Assembly (NCBI GenBank): GCA_025093555.1
Contig: JAIWNF010000012.1
Location: 310,001 to 374,000, forward strand
Direction: 5' to 3'
Origin: Circinella umbellata
Taxonomy: Eukaryota; Mucoromycota; Mucoromycetes; Mucorales; Lichtheimiaceae
Length of the DNA stretch: 64,000 bases
The stretch's first letter is position 1. Each line of letters starts with the position of its first letter. Both the position numbers and the translations under genes were made by a program. Of this stretch, positions 50,519 to 62,440 are shown piece by piece. The notes under the pieces are model-generated. The model searched no databases and was not told the DNA's origin. It worked only from the letters and a program-made list of their open reading frames with translations.

Positions 50519-52261
50519 CAGTACTGGAAGTTAAATTTGGCCACCAAAAATGAAAATGAGCTGCTATTTGAAAATGGGCCAAAATTAAGTCAGCTATTAA
50601 AATTGAGCTATATCAAATGAATATGAGCTATCAGACAATAAAAATGAATGTAATCAAAATGAAACATAATAGTCTTTGTGCTTTATATCTATATGTATTC
50701 AAAAAAGAATAGCTATATAATAAATGTATCTTTTATAATCCTTTTTTCACCTGCCAAATAGCAGTCCCAAAAGGTTGATGATGAATGTTTGATCCAAGCT
50801 TGACAATCTTCATGGAAAATGTATCTGATGCCCTTTTAATGCGATCACTTAATTTAGTACTAAGTCTTACTGAAGCAGGATCTTTGTTAACCACATCTTT
50901 GAGTTTCAACAAAAATTCCTGAATAGGGTTCAAAAAAGGTGAGTATGGAGGGAGGTAAATAATCTCAAAACCGCGTCCAGTAACCCAATTCTTAACATCA
51001 ATTGTTTTGTGAATAGCGGCATTATCCATAATAAGATATCGATATAGGAGATCATGGGCTTTAATATTGGTAAGTACTTATTCAATAAATTTCATAAAAT
51101 CACTACTAGTTGTCCCTTTTTTAGGTGCGAGATCATTAGCTTTTCTTTTGTTTGTTGGTGCACAAGCCTCTCATCTTGACAATGTAATGACACCATGCAC
51201 AGTAATAGCTCCTAATACACTGATGCTTGGTTCTTTTGTTTCTGAAGTAATTTGCATGGTGATCCAATGTCAGACCAACCTTGAGATCGATGCATATTTC
51301 TATTGAACCCAGCCTCGTTAATGAAAATAAATTTGGAAAAGAAGTTGATTCTAAGTGCTATCCATGCTGATACAGATTCATACCATTGTAATATATTTGC
51401 ATTATCATTACAAGCAGCAAGTTGACGAACTGTGCGCTTGTAAGTAAGATGACATTTCTTATGCATATACTCATTAACAGCACAACTAGTAATATCTAAA
51501 CCTTTGAAATGCTGACAAAGTAAATTAGTAACATCATTACAACTGATTGTTGGTTGTTCATGAATTTTTTCAAAGATAAAAACTGTATGCTCACCAGTAA
51601 GCTTTGATTTAGCACCAGTCTTTTTAGATGAGCCTAGAAATATATCTTTACTGTTGTTGTGTGCTTCGTTCCATTGATTAACATGCTGTTTGGCAGTTGA
51701 ATAGGGCAAGGTAACTTTGTGTGTAGCAACACTAATTGACATCCCTTCAAACTCTTATAATAAATTGATCATTTTTGCAACTTTAATATCATTCTTTGTA
51801 TTGTATGACCCATGAGGCTGACGTGAAAATGTATCATTACTATTAGTGGGTCCTTTGAGCACTTTTTCTTTCTTTTTTTTTTCCTCATCTGTTTTCTGTC
51901 TGTAGTTGATCCCTGCAGCACCCTCCCAGTCTATATAGTTTTGGAAAAGTACTATTCTCTCTTCAGGAGCAGTGTTATTAGCATCAGTGGTAATATTATC
52001 TGCCATAGTGATAATGAATATAAGATAAGTAGTGATAACAAAAAAAAAGTGCCTTTCTTAAGATAAATCCACTACACATATATATATTCTATTTTTTTGG
52101 CTCAAATTTGAAAATGAGTAGCTTAACTTTGCTTGGCAAAGCTCAATTTTTAAGGTAGGTGGCTCAATTCCATTCAAACAGCTCAATTTGGAAATTATGG
52201 CTCATTTTCAAAATTATAGTTCATTTATTTTTTGTATGGCCAAATTTAACTTCCAATGCTG
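50519..52261. mobile_element. Tc1/mariner-like element inserted in LINE ORF1
   Basis: Termini are inverted repeats: CAGTACTGGAAGTTAAAT at the left and CAGCATTGGAAGTTAAAT read inward from the right, continuing as TTGGCCA. Subterminal zones carry repeated GAGC/GCTC...AAAATGAG motifs on both sides. It is flanked by TATG on both sides (50515-50518 and 52262-52265), so a TA- or TATG-type duplication; removing the element and one TATG restores the LINE frame. Size 1743 bp, transposase on minus. Confidence 0.85.
50733..52006 (-). pseudogene. Tc1/mariner-like transposase, inactivated
   Basis: N-terminus from 52006 (MADNITTDANNTAPEER), a TAA at 51755-51757, then the HTH region (SISVATHKVTLPYSTAKQHV) and catalytic parts: FIFINEAGFNRNMHRSQGW, where the first catalytic Asp is replaced by Asn; after a 2-base frameshift near 51224, LIMDNAAIHKTIDVKNW (second Asp) and YLPPYSPFLNPIQEFLLKLK (Glu). 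One more TAA lies near 51078. With three lesions plus a catalytic substitution it cannot be active. Confidence 0.85.
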
Positions 52262-52265
52262 TATG

Positions 52266-52466
52266 ATCACAGCAGGGTTATAAGTGAAGTGCGCTCTCTT
52301 TTTTCTATAAGTCATCTTTTATTAATTAATGTAAAAAAAGGGGAATATAAATGAAAAACACACACACACACACACACAAATGAAGGGCAATAAAATGAAT
52401 GAAAAAAAAAAGAAATACGTCAGTGAATGCGGTATGAATAACCTTTTTATTTTTTATTTTTTATTT
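52266..52466 (+). other. LINE ORF1 tail and flank of the MULE
   Basis: The ORF1 frame continues after the Tc1-like element for about 85 bases and stops. An (AC)n run follows at about 52358-52378, then A-rich sequence up to the outer end of the Mutator-like element. Confidence 0.5.
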
Positions 52467-55400
52467 TCGAAATCTCTATACCGTTTACAATCAACTATTA
52501 TTTTTATGAATCGTGGATCTGATTGATGATTGACGATCAATCTTTTACCAATTAACTAAATGTATGATGGAGTGGTTTGCGATTAGGTTAATTACATGTT
52601 TCGTAATCTACGGTATATGCTTCATAAAGAACTAACTACAAATAATATATTATTTTCTAACTTTACTTATATTTATAGCTTTTATATATACGTACGATGC
52701 TTATAGCAACAATAGGAATAATGACGGCAAGAACAAAAAAAAATAGATTGATGAGATCGGCATGGTTTCAGCATGAGGGGCAATAACATATAAAGATGTA
52801 AGTTTATCAATGTGTATGATTATAATCATCATACGTATATATAGAATTTTGTTATCTACAGTAATTAGAAAATTACGGCCATTATTGTTTAGATAGAATA
52901 GCATCATAATACATTGGATTAAGCATACAAATAAGATCCTAGGAAGGATATTTGGAGAAATAGGATATATGTTATATAACATGTCATATGTGATATTATA
53001 TATTACTGGAGAAAATAAAAAAACAAAGTAGTTTCTGAAGAGTAAAAATGAGTTCGATAAAAAAAGAGTAAATAAATTAATAAATATTAGTAGTGGTATG
53101 ATGTGTATTGCATGAATTTTATAATTTTGTTTACGTAAATATAAAATCTCAAAGTGAATAAAGATGTTCGTATATTATAATAATTAATAAAAACCTGTGT
53201 TGCACAAAACTTCAAACTTTTACTGCTGTCTTTTACGATCTCATAAATCTTGTAATTTCTTTTTATTTTAACATTTCGAAATGAGTAACCAACAAGTTGA
53301 AACTGAAGTCGTTGAAAATCCTATTTTATTCAATGCAACAGCCCAACGTGTTAATACTACACTTCCTGTTGCTGAATACCCCTCTTTTATTAAGCGTCAG
53401 CCCCAGGAGACAGGAGAATGCTGGGTGTATAAGACCACAAATAAAAAAAAGCCTGTAAGAGGTAACAATAAAAAAAATTTCTAAATAGGCAATAAATAAA
53501 TGAAAATTGTTTTCTTAATACTTATTAACTTATTATTGACACGTTCATAGAAGCGCAAGAGTCTGAACAACACCAGCATAAAAGACAGCATAAACAAACG
53601 GTTCTATGGACCAGGTATTATCGCTGTCATCGTGCAACTATTCGTTAGCAAGAAAATGGTGATGATAGTGAAGATGAAGAAGAGGAGCTTTATGATGAGG
53701 AAGGCATAAAAAAACGCCCAGTTCAGAAGAAAACAAAGCAGGCTGGATGTTGGGCCGGTCTCAAAGTAACATATTATATGAATGATATGGATAATGTTGC
53801 TATTTCGTATTTGCATGAGCATGATGGTCATATACCTAGAAGCATGGAAGACGTTCAGTTTCTTCCTAAGTCTGATATGCTTAACGAACGAATGCTTGAA
53901 GAATTATATAAAGGATATAATGTTCGCTCCGTCCGAGAATATCTGCAACGTGCATATGAGTCTTTTCCTATTACTAATCGTGATTCATATGTCAACACTG
54001 TTGATGTGTATAATATTTTTTATAAATATCGACAAGAAAGATGTGCTAAGGATACTGATGATTTTGCGTCAGTAAAAAAATGGCTTCATAAGTTCCAAGA
54101 TGAAGGTTGCCATGTGTGGGTGGATAATGACAACTCTGGTGATGTAACTGCTGAATTGTTATCACAGGAACGTTTTTCATTTGGTTTTTGCGCTCCATGG
54201 CAAAAACAGTTGTTGCTTAGCACTGCAGGCAAATTTATTTCACTAGATGCAACCCACGATGTATCACAATATTCCAATGGTGTTATGTATACTACGGTGA
54301 TCCGTCATCCTATTGTTGGCCGTAGTGTACCAGTTGCATATTTGATAACTGATGATCTGTCGTCGACGCCTCTTGTTGGTTGGTTCTCGTCACTTTCTTC
54401 CGTTGGTCTGACTCCCCAACAGATCACAATGACCGTGATTTTGCAGAAGATGATGCACTAACTACTGCGTGGCCTGAGTGCACAATCCAACATTGTGTCT
54501 GGCATGTTCAGCGTGCTTGGATGACAAATGTTAAGTCCAAAGTTGTTGCTTCTGTTGGACGAACTGCTGCACAAGCAAAAAATACATTCGCGGCCGTCTA
54601 CATGACATAATGTATGAAAATGATATGCCTACCTTTTATTATGATTTCCATTCATTTCTTGATGAAATTGCAAGAACACAACCAGCATTCTCAACATATT
54701 TTCGTCGTCATTGGGTAGATAGTTTGCAAGGCAAAGGCTACACTCAATGGGCAGCTTGTTATCAGCCAAATGTTTTCATGAACATGCAAACCAAAAACTA
54801 CTGGTAGTATCTACTAATATAAATAATGCAAAATATATATATTTAGTAATTATAACATCTTTTTTATATATAGTGAATCATGGCATAATCAATTAAAGCA
54901 ACTATATTTGAAGCGTAAACGTATCCAGCGATTTGATATGTTGTTGAATGTTTTGTCTGAAGATGTAGCCTTTGATATTACACGTGAAGTCAAACGTTTG
55001 TCAGTAAATGTTGGTCGAATGGGTGTATATGAACATCAATTACGGAAGAAGAAATCAAAATCAACACGATCAAAAAGTCTTTTTGACCATCCATGGTATA
55101 TCAACTATCGAGTACCGAATATTCTTGCTGTTCCTTTGTTACTGGCTGTACTAACGTCTATAATGTAATTGTCATTTTGTTTTTCCTCTTCTGAATTGGT
55201 TCACTATATACCTTTTATCATTAATCAGTTACTCATGTGTTTGTATACTATAGATAACAGCAGTAAACAACCAGTTAGTTAAATGTTCTTGTCCCAGGTT
55301 TGTCAACACATTGTTTCCTTGTAAACATATGTTTTTAGTTGAACATCAATTAAAAACTGCAACAGTTCGATCTTCCTATGAGCAACAACAAGTATGGACT

Positions 55401-56275
55401 GATCATTTAACAGTTCAACATGAAGAAGGAAGACTACCAGCACCGCAGCCAATAACAGCAAATGACAAACTTGAGGATGCTGTCCATAAACTGCATAGGA
55501 AGACTGCAGATATAAAACGACTTATCAGTTAATCCGTTATTTCTCATGGTAGTGCTGATTCCGTTGATGATATTCTTAATAAGATTCAAACAATCACAGA
55601 TGAAGCCGATAATTTAAAACGCTCTCTTCATAACATCCTCACTCTCCCATCCAATTCAAATTTCCAAAGACAACCGCACTCATAATTTATCGATTTTTAT
55701 TTTCGTTTTTTTCTATATAGTTTATCAAAAATAATTAACAATAATATAAATAATCACAATTATTCTCTTATTCCTTTTGACTATTATTATTTCTACTTAC
55801 AATAATTATAAGAATATCCTCCTTAGACCCATATTGATATACTTTATCCCATGTGTTGTGATGCTATTCTATCTAACAAAATATGTATATTTTGATGAAT
55901 ATAATTATATACATAGATTAACTCACATTTTTATTTGTTATTACTCGTCATAGTAAAAGCATGCCGTTCTCATGAATGTATTCTTTTTTTTTGTCCTTGC
56001 TGTCATTACAAGTATTGTTGCTATAAAGATCGTATGTATATATAGAAGCTTTGAATATAAGTAAAGTTCAAATATAATATATTATTTTTTATGCTAAATT
56101 CTTCAAGTAACATATATATATACATGCTAAATAAAGAAAATAAAAAAAAACTAACCTAATCACGAATCCCTCCATTATACATTTAGTTAATTGGTAAAAG
56201 ATTGATCGTCAACCATACATCAGATGCGCGATTTATGAAAACAACAGTTGATTGTAAACAATGTAGAGATTTCGA
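52467..56275. mobile_element. Mutator-like element (MULE) with long terminal inverted repeats
   Basis: Inverted repeats at about 52467-52595 and 56151-56275 begin TCGAAATCTCTA and share GTTTACAATCAACT, TTGACGATCAATCTTT and TACCAATTAACTAAATGTAT; roughly 80-85 percent identical by eye. The 3.8 kb unit contains one transposase gene on plus. Flanks do not show a clear 9 bp target duplication (TTTTTATTT left, CTATAAATC right). The arm divergence suggests an older insertion than the Merlin element. Confidence 0.82.
53281..55685 (+). pseudogene. MULE transposase with SWIM zinc finger, inactivated
   Basis: Starts MSNQQVETEVVENP at 53281, intron about 53456-53549, then a zinc-finger-like part (WTRYYRCHRATIR, stop), acidic region, and the MULE catalytic domain: LLSTAGKFISLDATHDVSQY (first Asp), VGRSVPVAYLITDD, then after a frameshift near 54420 DHNDRDFAEDD and CTIQHCVWHVQRAW (C/H motif). 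Another frameshift near 54605, an intron about 54806-54874, HQLRKKKSKSTRS, then the SWIM finger VKCSCPRFVNTLFPCKHM. An in-frame TAA at about 55530 precedes the last 50 codons ending at 55685. Clearly a dead copy. Confidence 0.8.
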
Positions 56276-57270
56276 CTATAAATCTAAAAAAGAAAAAAAA
56301 AAGAAAAAGAAAATTTCCAAGCTGCACTCACTAACCCCTTTCTTTTTCCCTTCTTTGTTTTCTTCTTTTTTCTTCATTTTTTTCTATTACGCGTCATTAT
56401 TGTTTTTTTCCTTTACCCATAATCAATCCTTTTTTTTACATGACTTATGAAGAAAAGAAAGCGCGCTTCACCTATAACCCTTGCTGTGGTCATATATTTC
56501 GCTCTTCATCACTGACTTTGAAAAAAATAGGTGGGGGCGAAAGTTAAAATATGGGCAATATAAGGATTTGGTCTTGATCCCTTTTGATTCTCAAACACGA
56601 TCCAGCACGAATAAAACCATCCATATGTATCATTCCATTTTATATAGACCGAAAAGCATATATACTACTTTTTTTTTACATATAACAACAGCAGCAATAC
56701 TGTTACCTCATCTATTCAACGAAATGATATTCAAAGGATACATTAGTGTTTTTAACTTATTAGAGCAACATGGGTTATTTTTTTTGTTATATATAATCAG
56801 GCACCAAAAATAATAAAAAAAAAGAGAGTGATCGATTATAAATAAATAAAAAAAAGCAAACTTTTGGGTAAGTATACAAAAAAATGTTATACATTCCCCC
56901 TTTACATTACACCATGTATTATAAAAGAAATAAGTCATGCCTCCATATATTTACCTCCAATGTGCGTCTTTGCCGTATAACCATTGTTCGTCATTATGAG
57001 AACCTAAGTCAAAAGAAAAAAAAAACAACTTTTTTACCTGTTATATTTATATCTGTATTTTTCTTTGAATCTCATAACAAGGTTGTCTTTTAATTTTGTT
57101 CGTGGTTTCTAATATATTACGCAATGGTCTCGTATATACATTCATTAGAGTTGTAGGTGTTGGCCGTGATGAAGATAGTTATGATTAAGATGGAAAAAAG
57201 GGGTTTTTTTTTTCATACTATTACTTTTCTACTCTTATAATTTTATTTCACTCAAACCATTACTACCAAA
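56276..57270. other. Region right of the MULE, no recognised gene
   Basis: T-rich sequence. A short plus-strand frame at 56440-56549 (MTYEEKKARFTYNPCCGHIF) has a C-C-H motif but no family I can name and no convincing continuation. ORFs at 56481-56813 and 56884-57093 are low complexity. Confidence 0.4.
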
Positions 57271-57289
57271 TTTTAAACCCAGTTGGGTG

Positions 57290-57730
57290 AAATAAGGGCG
57301 TGTGCACAATAACGTGAAAAGTATCTAACATCCCACCACTGGTCGAAGTTGGACCCTAAGTTGGACCTAAAAGTCGCCGCAGTGTTTCGTTAATGTCGCC
57401 GCGTTGTTTCGTGGAGCCGCAGTGTTTCGTTAAAAAGTCGCCGCGTTGAATCGGGTGGCCGCAGTGCTTCGTTAATGTCGCCGCGTTGAATCGAGTGGCC
57501 GCGATGTTCCGTTACTTACCCAGAACATTTGAGGGGACATGTTATTAAACTCTGTGAAGACTGCCGCGTACACTCCCGTAACAACGCGGTAACGGTTAAT
57601 CACGCAAATTTAAACAGCTTCTTTGAAATAAAACAATACAATAAAAATTGTAAACGTTTACTTTTTATGCAAACGCGGTTTTCATAATTTGTGCACCCGA
57701 AACAACGCGGAGCCATGAAGCGTTTCATTA
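57290..57730. repeat. GC-rich compound tandem repeat with inverted copies
   Basis: Alternating units GTCGCCGCGTTG-TTTCG/AATCG and GCCGCAGTGTTTCGTTAA repeat about seven times between 57373 and 57512, a period of about 40 bp per pair. Related GACTGCCGCG and ACAACGCGGTAACGG follow at 57555-57595, and an inverted copy CCGAAACAACGCGG sits at 57698-57711. GTGTGCACAA (57300) and TTTGTGCACCC (57688) frame the block as a weak inverted pair. It encodes no supported ORF. Confidence 0.8.
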
Positions 57731-58539
57731 AAAAATTGGAAATTGGTCAGCGTTCTCAAAAAACTGTAGTTGTGCATGCATACACAAATATTTATTGTCA
57801 CTGGCTATGCGCACGCATATATTTATTTTTACCGTGTTCACTTTTAATATTGAAAATATGCGTTTTCTGAAAACTCATAATAGTTAAATGATTAATATTG
57901 TTTTGAACAGTAACAAAAAGTGGCTTTTACTCAAAATTCTGTTTTAAGTACTTTAAAGAACGTTACAACTAATTTGACAGCAAACCGTAAAAATGTTTTT
58001 TTGTTGAAGTAGCAACTTGAATAAAATGTAATAATTGTAAGTGCAATTTTATTCAGATAAAACTGGAGTAGCTTACTGGATTTACGGAACCTGAACTGAT
58101 AGAGTGCTGGTTACAGAGAAAGAATCACTTGAAGACTTGCCTGGGTGACTAAACCTTTGAATGCCTCAACTGGACACAAGTCTACATGATTGTCATCCTT
58201 TTTTTTTCAGTTTGGCATAAAGTTTTTTTTTTTTTTTGAGGTTTATTTTTATTAGCACTGAATTTTTCAAAATTGCCAGAAGGTGAAAATTCAAGTTGAC
58301 AGTATGATTTTAAAAATTAAGGGCATGATTTTGAGATTGGCAAAATTTACATATTTTGTAGCAGTAGCTGCGAATTGTAACTTTGATTACCCATCTTCGC
58401 TCTGCATCACCCTTAATATAAAAATTAATAACTGCAAAATTTTTAATTTCTTTTAATCTTTATTTATTGACAAAAGTATATAAAAAGAAATTAGATAAAA
58501 AGGGGAAACACCATAATTATGAAAAAAAAAACTACACCA
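57731..58539. other. Spacer with Tc1-type subterminal-like sequence
   Basis: Mostly AT-rich. Around 58255-58395 repeated AAAATT.../GATTTT motifs (TGATTTTGAGATTGGCAAAA) resemble in style the sequence at 31050-31190 beside the other Tc1-type gene, consistent with the flank of the transposase relic that follows. Confidence 0.35.
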
Positions 58540-58870
58540 TTCTCTCTCCTTCCTTACATCTAAGAACAAATGTATGTGAATGCCTAATCCATCCTTGGCA
58601 ATCCTAGGCCAAAACCTGATGAGCAGAGCTTACTATCATGGGCAATAAGGTATTGTCAATGGTCAATAAGTTGTGCCCAATACCAGACTTCAATTTTGAC
58701 CTAAATTCTTCTATTAGGTTGAGAAAAGGTGAATAAGGAGGGAGGTATAAGATCTTAAAGCCTTGCTTCGCAACCAAATCTTATAGCTCAACTGTCTTGT
58801 ATATAGCTGCATTATCCATAACAAGATATCAGTCTTCTACATTATTTTCCTTGAGCACCTGCATAGCATA
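58540..58870 (-). pseudogene. Tc1/mariner transposase C-terminal relic
   Basis: Minus-strand codons read YLVMDNAAIYKTVEL (second catalytic Asp), GFKILYLPPYSPFLNLIEEF (Glu region, NLIEE instead of NPIEE), SKLKSGIGHN, DCQGWIRHS and end KEGERMV. Three stops interrupt it. The N-terminal half is gone; similarity stops near 58870 just before a Merlin-type fragment. Confidence 0.7.
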
Positions 58871-58911
58871 ATAATAAAGAAAAAGTATAAATAAAAAGAA
58901 AATATTATAAT

Positions 58912-59211
58912 ATGTTATTAACACCTTTTGAAGATTTATATGAATACTTTGTTGATAAAAATAAAGCAATAGATTACCTATTTAATATCAATATATTACA
59001 GAAAATAGAGAAATGTGAACATTGTAATAATAAGATAACATATAAAAAGTTAAAATATTATAAATGTTTAAATTATCAATGTAAACAATCAGTTTCGATA
59101 TTTAAGAATACTATATTTGATAAATCAAATTTACCAACTCATAAAATTTTACATATTCTATATGAATTTCTAAAAAAAATTCACCTCAAAATAGTTTTAC
59201 TGTTTCATTAG
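58912..59211 (+). pseudogene. Merlin/ISXO2-type transposase N-terminal fragment
   Basis: 99-codon ORF with a zinc ribbon CEHCNNKITYKKLKYYKC followed by NYQCKQSVSIFKNTIFDKS and LPTHKILHILYEFLKK, the layout of the N-terminal region of IS1595/Merlin transposases. The DDE domain is absent downstream. Not closely similar to the complete Merlin at 43987-46325, so a second Merlin lineage is present as a relic. Confidence 0.6.
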
Positions 59212-59319
59212 AGGTAACAGCTGTTACTATTAGCTATTTATTATAACATGTTTAGAAAGTTGATAGTAAATAATACATTAAGAAATATAAAAAATGATAT
59301 ACTTGGAGGAGAAGATAAA

Positions 59320-59515
59320 AGGCTTCAGTAATTCTACAGTAAATTTCTGCAGTAATTTCTTACAGTAGTGACTAGACTTTCCCAGGCAAACACTGAACAA
59401 ACATGCAGCATTTACTTATAAAAATTTACTGCAGCTTTCCTTAATAGGAAGACTGGAGTAGTAGAGTCTGCAGTAATAAGAAAACTGCAGTGGTAGTACA
59501 AGAGGCTAGAGGATA
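59320..59515. repeat. Cluster of CTGCAGTA/TACAGTA motifs
   Basis: At least eight CTGCAGT, TACAGTA or ACTGCAG copies in both orientations within 200 bp (for example near 59336, 59351, 59365, 59442, 59490, 59507). Probable subterminal region of a DNA transposon, possibly the MULE-like relic to the right; this is inference. Confidence 0.5.
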
Positions 59516-59987
59516 GCTATATGTGACCATATAACGCTAAGTTTTTTCTATAGTTACAAGAATCATCTCAAGTACTTTAAATCAAACTTTTCACTCTAAA
59601 TACTTTGAACTTCAATTCTCATAATCTAGTGGATGTAAATATATACTATATGCATAGCAAGCTTACTTATGAATTCTCAAGTGCGAATTTAAAACAGCTA
59701 AAGCATACAATTAGACTTTAACTTTTGAATTATTTTATTTAGTTACTATATCTGATTCAAACTTACCTGAGCAGAAAAACATAGTTAATCAATCTCCATC
59801 TGAAGATTATACAGATACAATTTATCCATAAAGGAATTCTATCACTAGGGAGTTTAAGATTGACGAATTCACAAGAATTGGCTGGAGCATGTGTAATTAT
59901 AACAACCAGATTTCTATGGATGGCATTACAAGACTCATCACTAAAAGATGTAATGGCATTATGTGATGTCAAATAGAAAATTGTGAT
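59516..59987. other. Spacer before MULE-like relic
   Basis: AT-rich; no gene recognised. Confidence 0.4.
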
Positions 59988-61855
59988 ATGAAAGGAACTG
60001 CATTGAAACCTAGTTCAGCTTCGCTGCATACACAGAACAAATATAAAAAAGGGTGCCTTAGTTGCAAGCGACCATTGATTCATATTGATTGCCAATATAT
60101 AGCGAAATTTAGTTTTTCAGGTGGAAAGTGTAGTGTGGAACCAGGCAATCATCCCAATCAAAATTATCATACACACAAATCCTATATTAACAATAAATTG
60201 AACAGCAATCAAAAAGAACAATTAATGGAACATATCAAGGCTGGTGTGTCACCTAAAGAGCTGCATATGGGGATGAGCAAAAAAAGGTAAATGGATAATT
60301 TTATTTTGTCGATAATAGAAGTTTGCGGCATAGTTATTTAAGCAAGAACAAAACTTAAACCTTGTAACAATGATTTTTTATACATTATAATAGAGATGAT
60401 TTACAACCTGCACATGAAATATATCCATCCTTGCAAAACAAGGATAAGCTTACATATGAGATGAAGAAAATCCGCAATGAGGACTCAAATAAACCTACTT
60501 TAGCAGGGACTGATTCATTGAAAGAGTTTCTTGATCTTCAAGATGAATATCCTAGATATATTTTTGAATGTTCATTATTAAGGGGACAGTTTATTGTTGC
60601 TACATATCCACCAAAACTACAAACCATCTTGGATCCTAGTGTACATCCCTTCATCACAGATATTACATTCTCTGTATTTAAAAAAAGATACTATCTTTGT
60701 ACTTCAATGCTATTCTGTAAATGCTTACAAAGAAATGTGGTTGCTTTTCTACTATCTTGGATAGACTCACATCCATAGATTTTGAATTGTATTTTCTTGT
60801 ATTATTTGATACTTATAAAATTACATTTGATAGTGAATTTATGGGAGTAGTTACAGATTTCTCAGATGCACAGAGGGCTAGTGTTTTTCAGGTATACAAG
60901 AAAAGAACTGGATGCGATAATGGAATCAAGTATGTCAAAGGATGCAGTGTCCATTATGAAACCAATATAAAAAAACTTTGCCAATCCTATGTCAATGATA
61001 TACACAATGGTGACGAAAAAAAGAAATAGAGCTTCAAAAAGAACTACTTTTGCTTTGTGTTGTCAATACTAGAAAAAAGTACAAGAATATTCTGGAGAAA
61101 GTTGTCAATATGTATCCTAATTCTCATAGTTTCACTAACTAGTGGAACCATAAGGAAGTCCATGGCACTATATTTCCTGCTGTTTCTACAATGCATAATG
61201 GTTTATTCACTCATTATACCCACACTACAAACGCTGTCGAGTCATTTCATAATGCTATATACAAACTTACCAAAAAACGCCAAACCATTGTTGTCAATTT
61301 ACGAAACATACTAAAATACATTGAAAACGAAGAAGAATCATATGCACATTACCTTCGTGGAATTCCAACATTCTATGGCTTAAACAACAAAACACGGAAA
61401 AGAAGAAAATCGATCAAAAAACGAAAAAACAAAAAAAGAAAAATTAACAACTACAAAAACGATGGCCGTGCTCCTGATAACAAACAGGCACTAAGAAAGG
61501 CAAATAAAAAAAACAGAAAATATGTTATTGAGGTCAGTGATTGCGATGAAGATGAAAGTGATGGTAGCACTTCTGATGTTGGTGATAACAAGAAATTCGA
61601 AACGTTCATGAGGGTGATGCCACTAAATGGTGATATTGACACTGACGAAGAATTTCCTTGGCTTGATGAACATCAAGCTGATAATGATAAAGATAATGAA
61701 GAAAATGATGAAGAAAATGGTGATGAAAGTAGTATTGAAAATGGTGTTGAAAGTGATGAAGTAAATGGTGATGAAAGTGATAAAGAAAATGATAATAAAA
61801 GTGATGAAGAAAACAATGGTAGCAGTAAAGAAGAAGAAGATGATGATGCTAATAA
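59988..61855 (+). pseudogene. MULE-like transposase relic with N-terminal zinc finger
   Basis: Exon 59988-60286 (GCLSCKRPLIHIDCQYIAKF, then NYHTHKSY; a CCCHH-type finger), intron 60287-60393, then 60394 onward. Catalytic-type blocks: HPFITDITFSVFKKRYYLCT (Asp), FMGVVTDFSDAQRASVF (Asp), VKGCSVHYETNIKKL (C/H motif), and TTNAVESFHNAIYKLTKK. Frameshifts occur near 60776 and in an A-run near 61018. The end is a long acidic Asp/Glu/Asn repeat (61680-61850). MULE assignment rests on the D...D...C-x2-H arrangement and is less certain than for 53281-55685. Confidence 0.55.
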
Positions 61856-62440
61856 ATTCTATATTACAACAAGGTGTAAAACATCCTTTCATTTGGAACC
61901 AAGAAATCCTGTTCAAGAAACAAGAAAATAATATACTAACAAGACCAGTTCTACCTAGAAATATGATCCCAACTATTCTTCATGCTGCTCATAATAGTAA
62001 AACCACTGGTCATTTTAATGTAGAAAAAACAATTTAAAAAACACAAGAATTAGCTTGGTGGCCTACACTGAAAGACGATATCAAAGCTTAGATTCAAGGC
62101 TGTGATGTTTGCCAAAGGTTCAAAATTAGCACCATTTCAACTGCTGCCCCTATGAAGCCTGTTTTACCTCGTTATGTTGGAGACATCTGGGCCTCTGATA
62201 TTGTTGTCTTGCCAGAATCCTCAAGAAAAAATAAATATCTCTTAGTATTTATTAAATATTTATCCAAATGGGCAGTTACTATTGCTCTACTAAGTTTTGA
62301 TTCTGATCATATTGCCAATGCACTTTTATTTGAAGTCGTGCTAAAATATGGTACCCCATCCTGCCTAATGACTGCTAATGGCTCAAATTATATCTCAGAT
62401 GCAATAAATGCTATATGTGCAAGATTAAGAACTTCAGTAG
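61856..62440 (+). pseudogene. Ty3/gypsy-type integrase, left part
   Basis: Begins in HPFIWNQEILFKKQENNI, then the HHCC zinc-binding part (ILHAAHNSKTTGHF, LAWWPTLKDDIKA, GCDVCQRFK) and the integrase core: ASDIVVLPES (first Asp), KYLLVFIKYLSKWAVTIAL and YGTPSCLMTANGSNYIS, where the usual second Asp (DNG) is replaced by Ala. Stops at 62036 and 62089. The left border sits inside the acidic tail of the preceding MULE-like ORF, so one ORF reads across both. Confidence 0.8.

Noticed and set aside
56440..56549. First exon of a CCGH zinc-finger gene
   Set aside because: Only 35 codons, weak GTGGGG donor and no matching downstream exon found.
61623..61916. Minus-strand hydrophobic, Ile/Phe-rich ORF resembling a membrane protein
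   Set aside because: Antisense of the Asp/Glu/Asn-rich tail of the MULE-like ORF; composition follows from codon complement.
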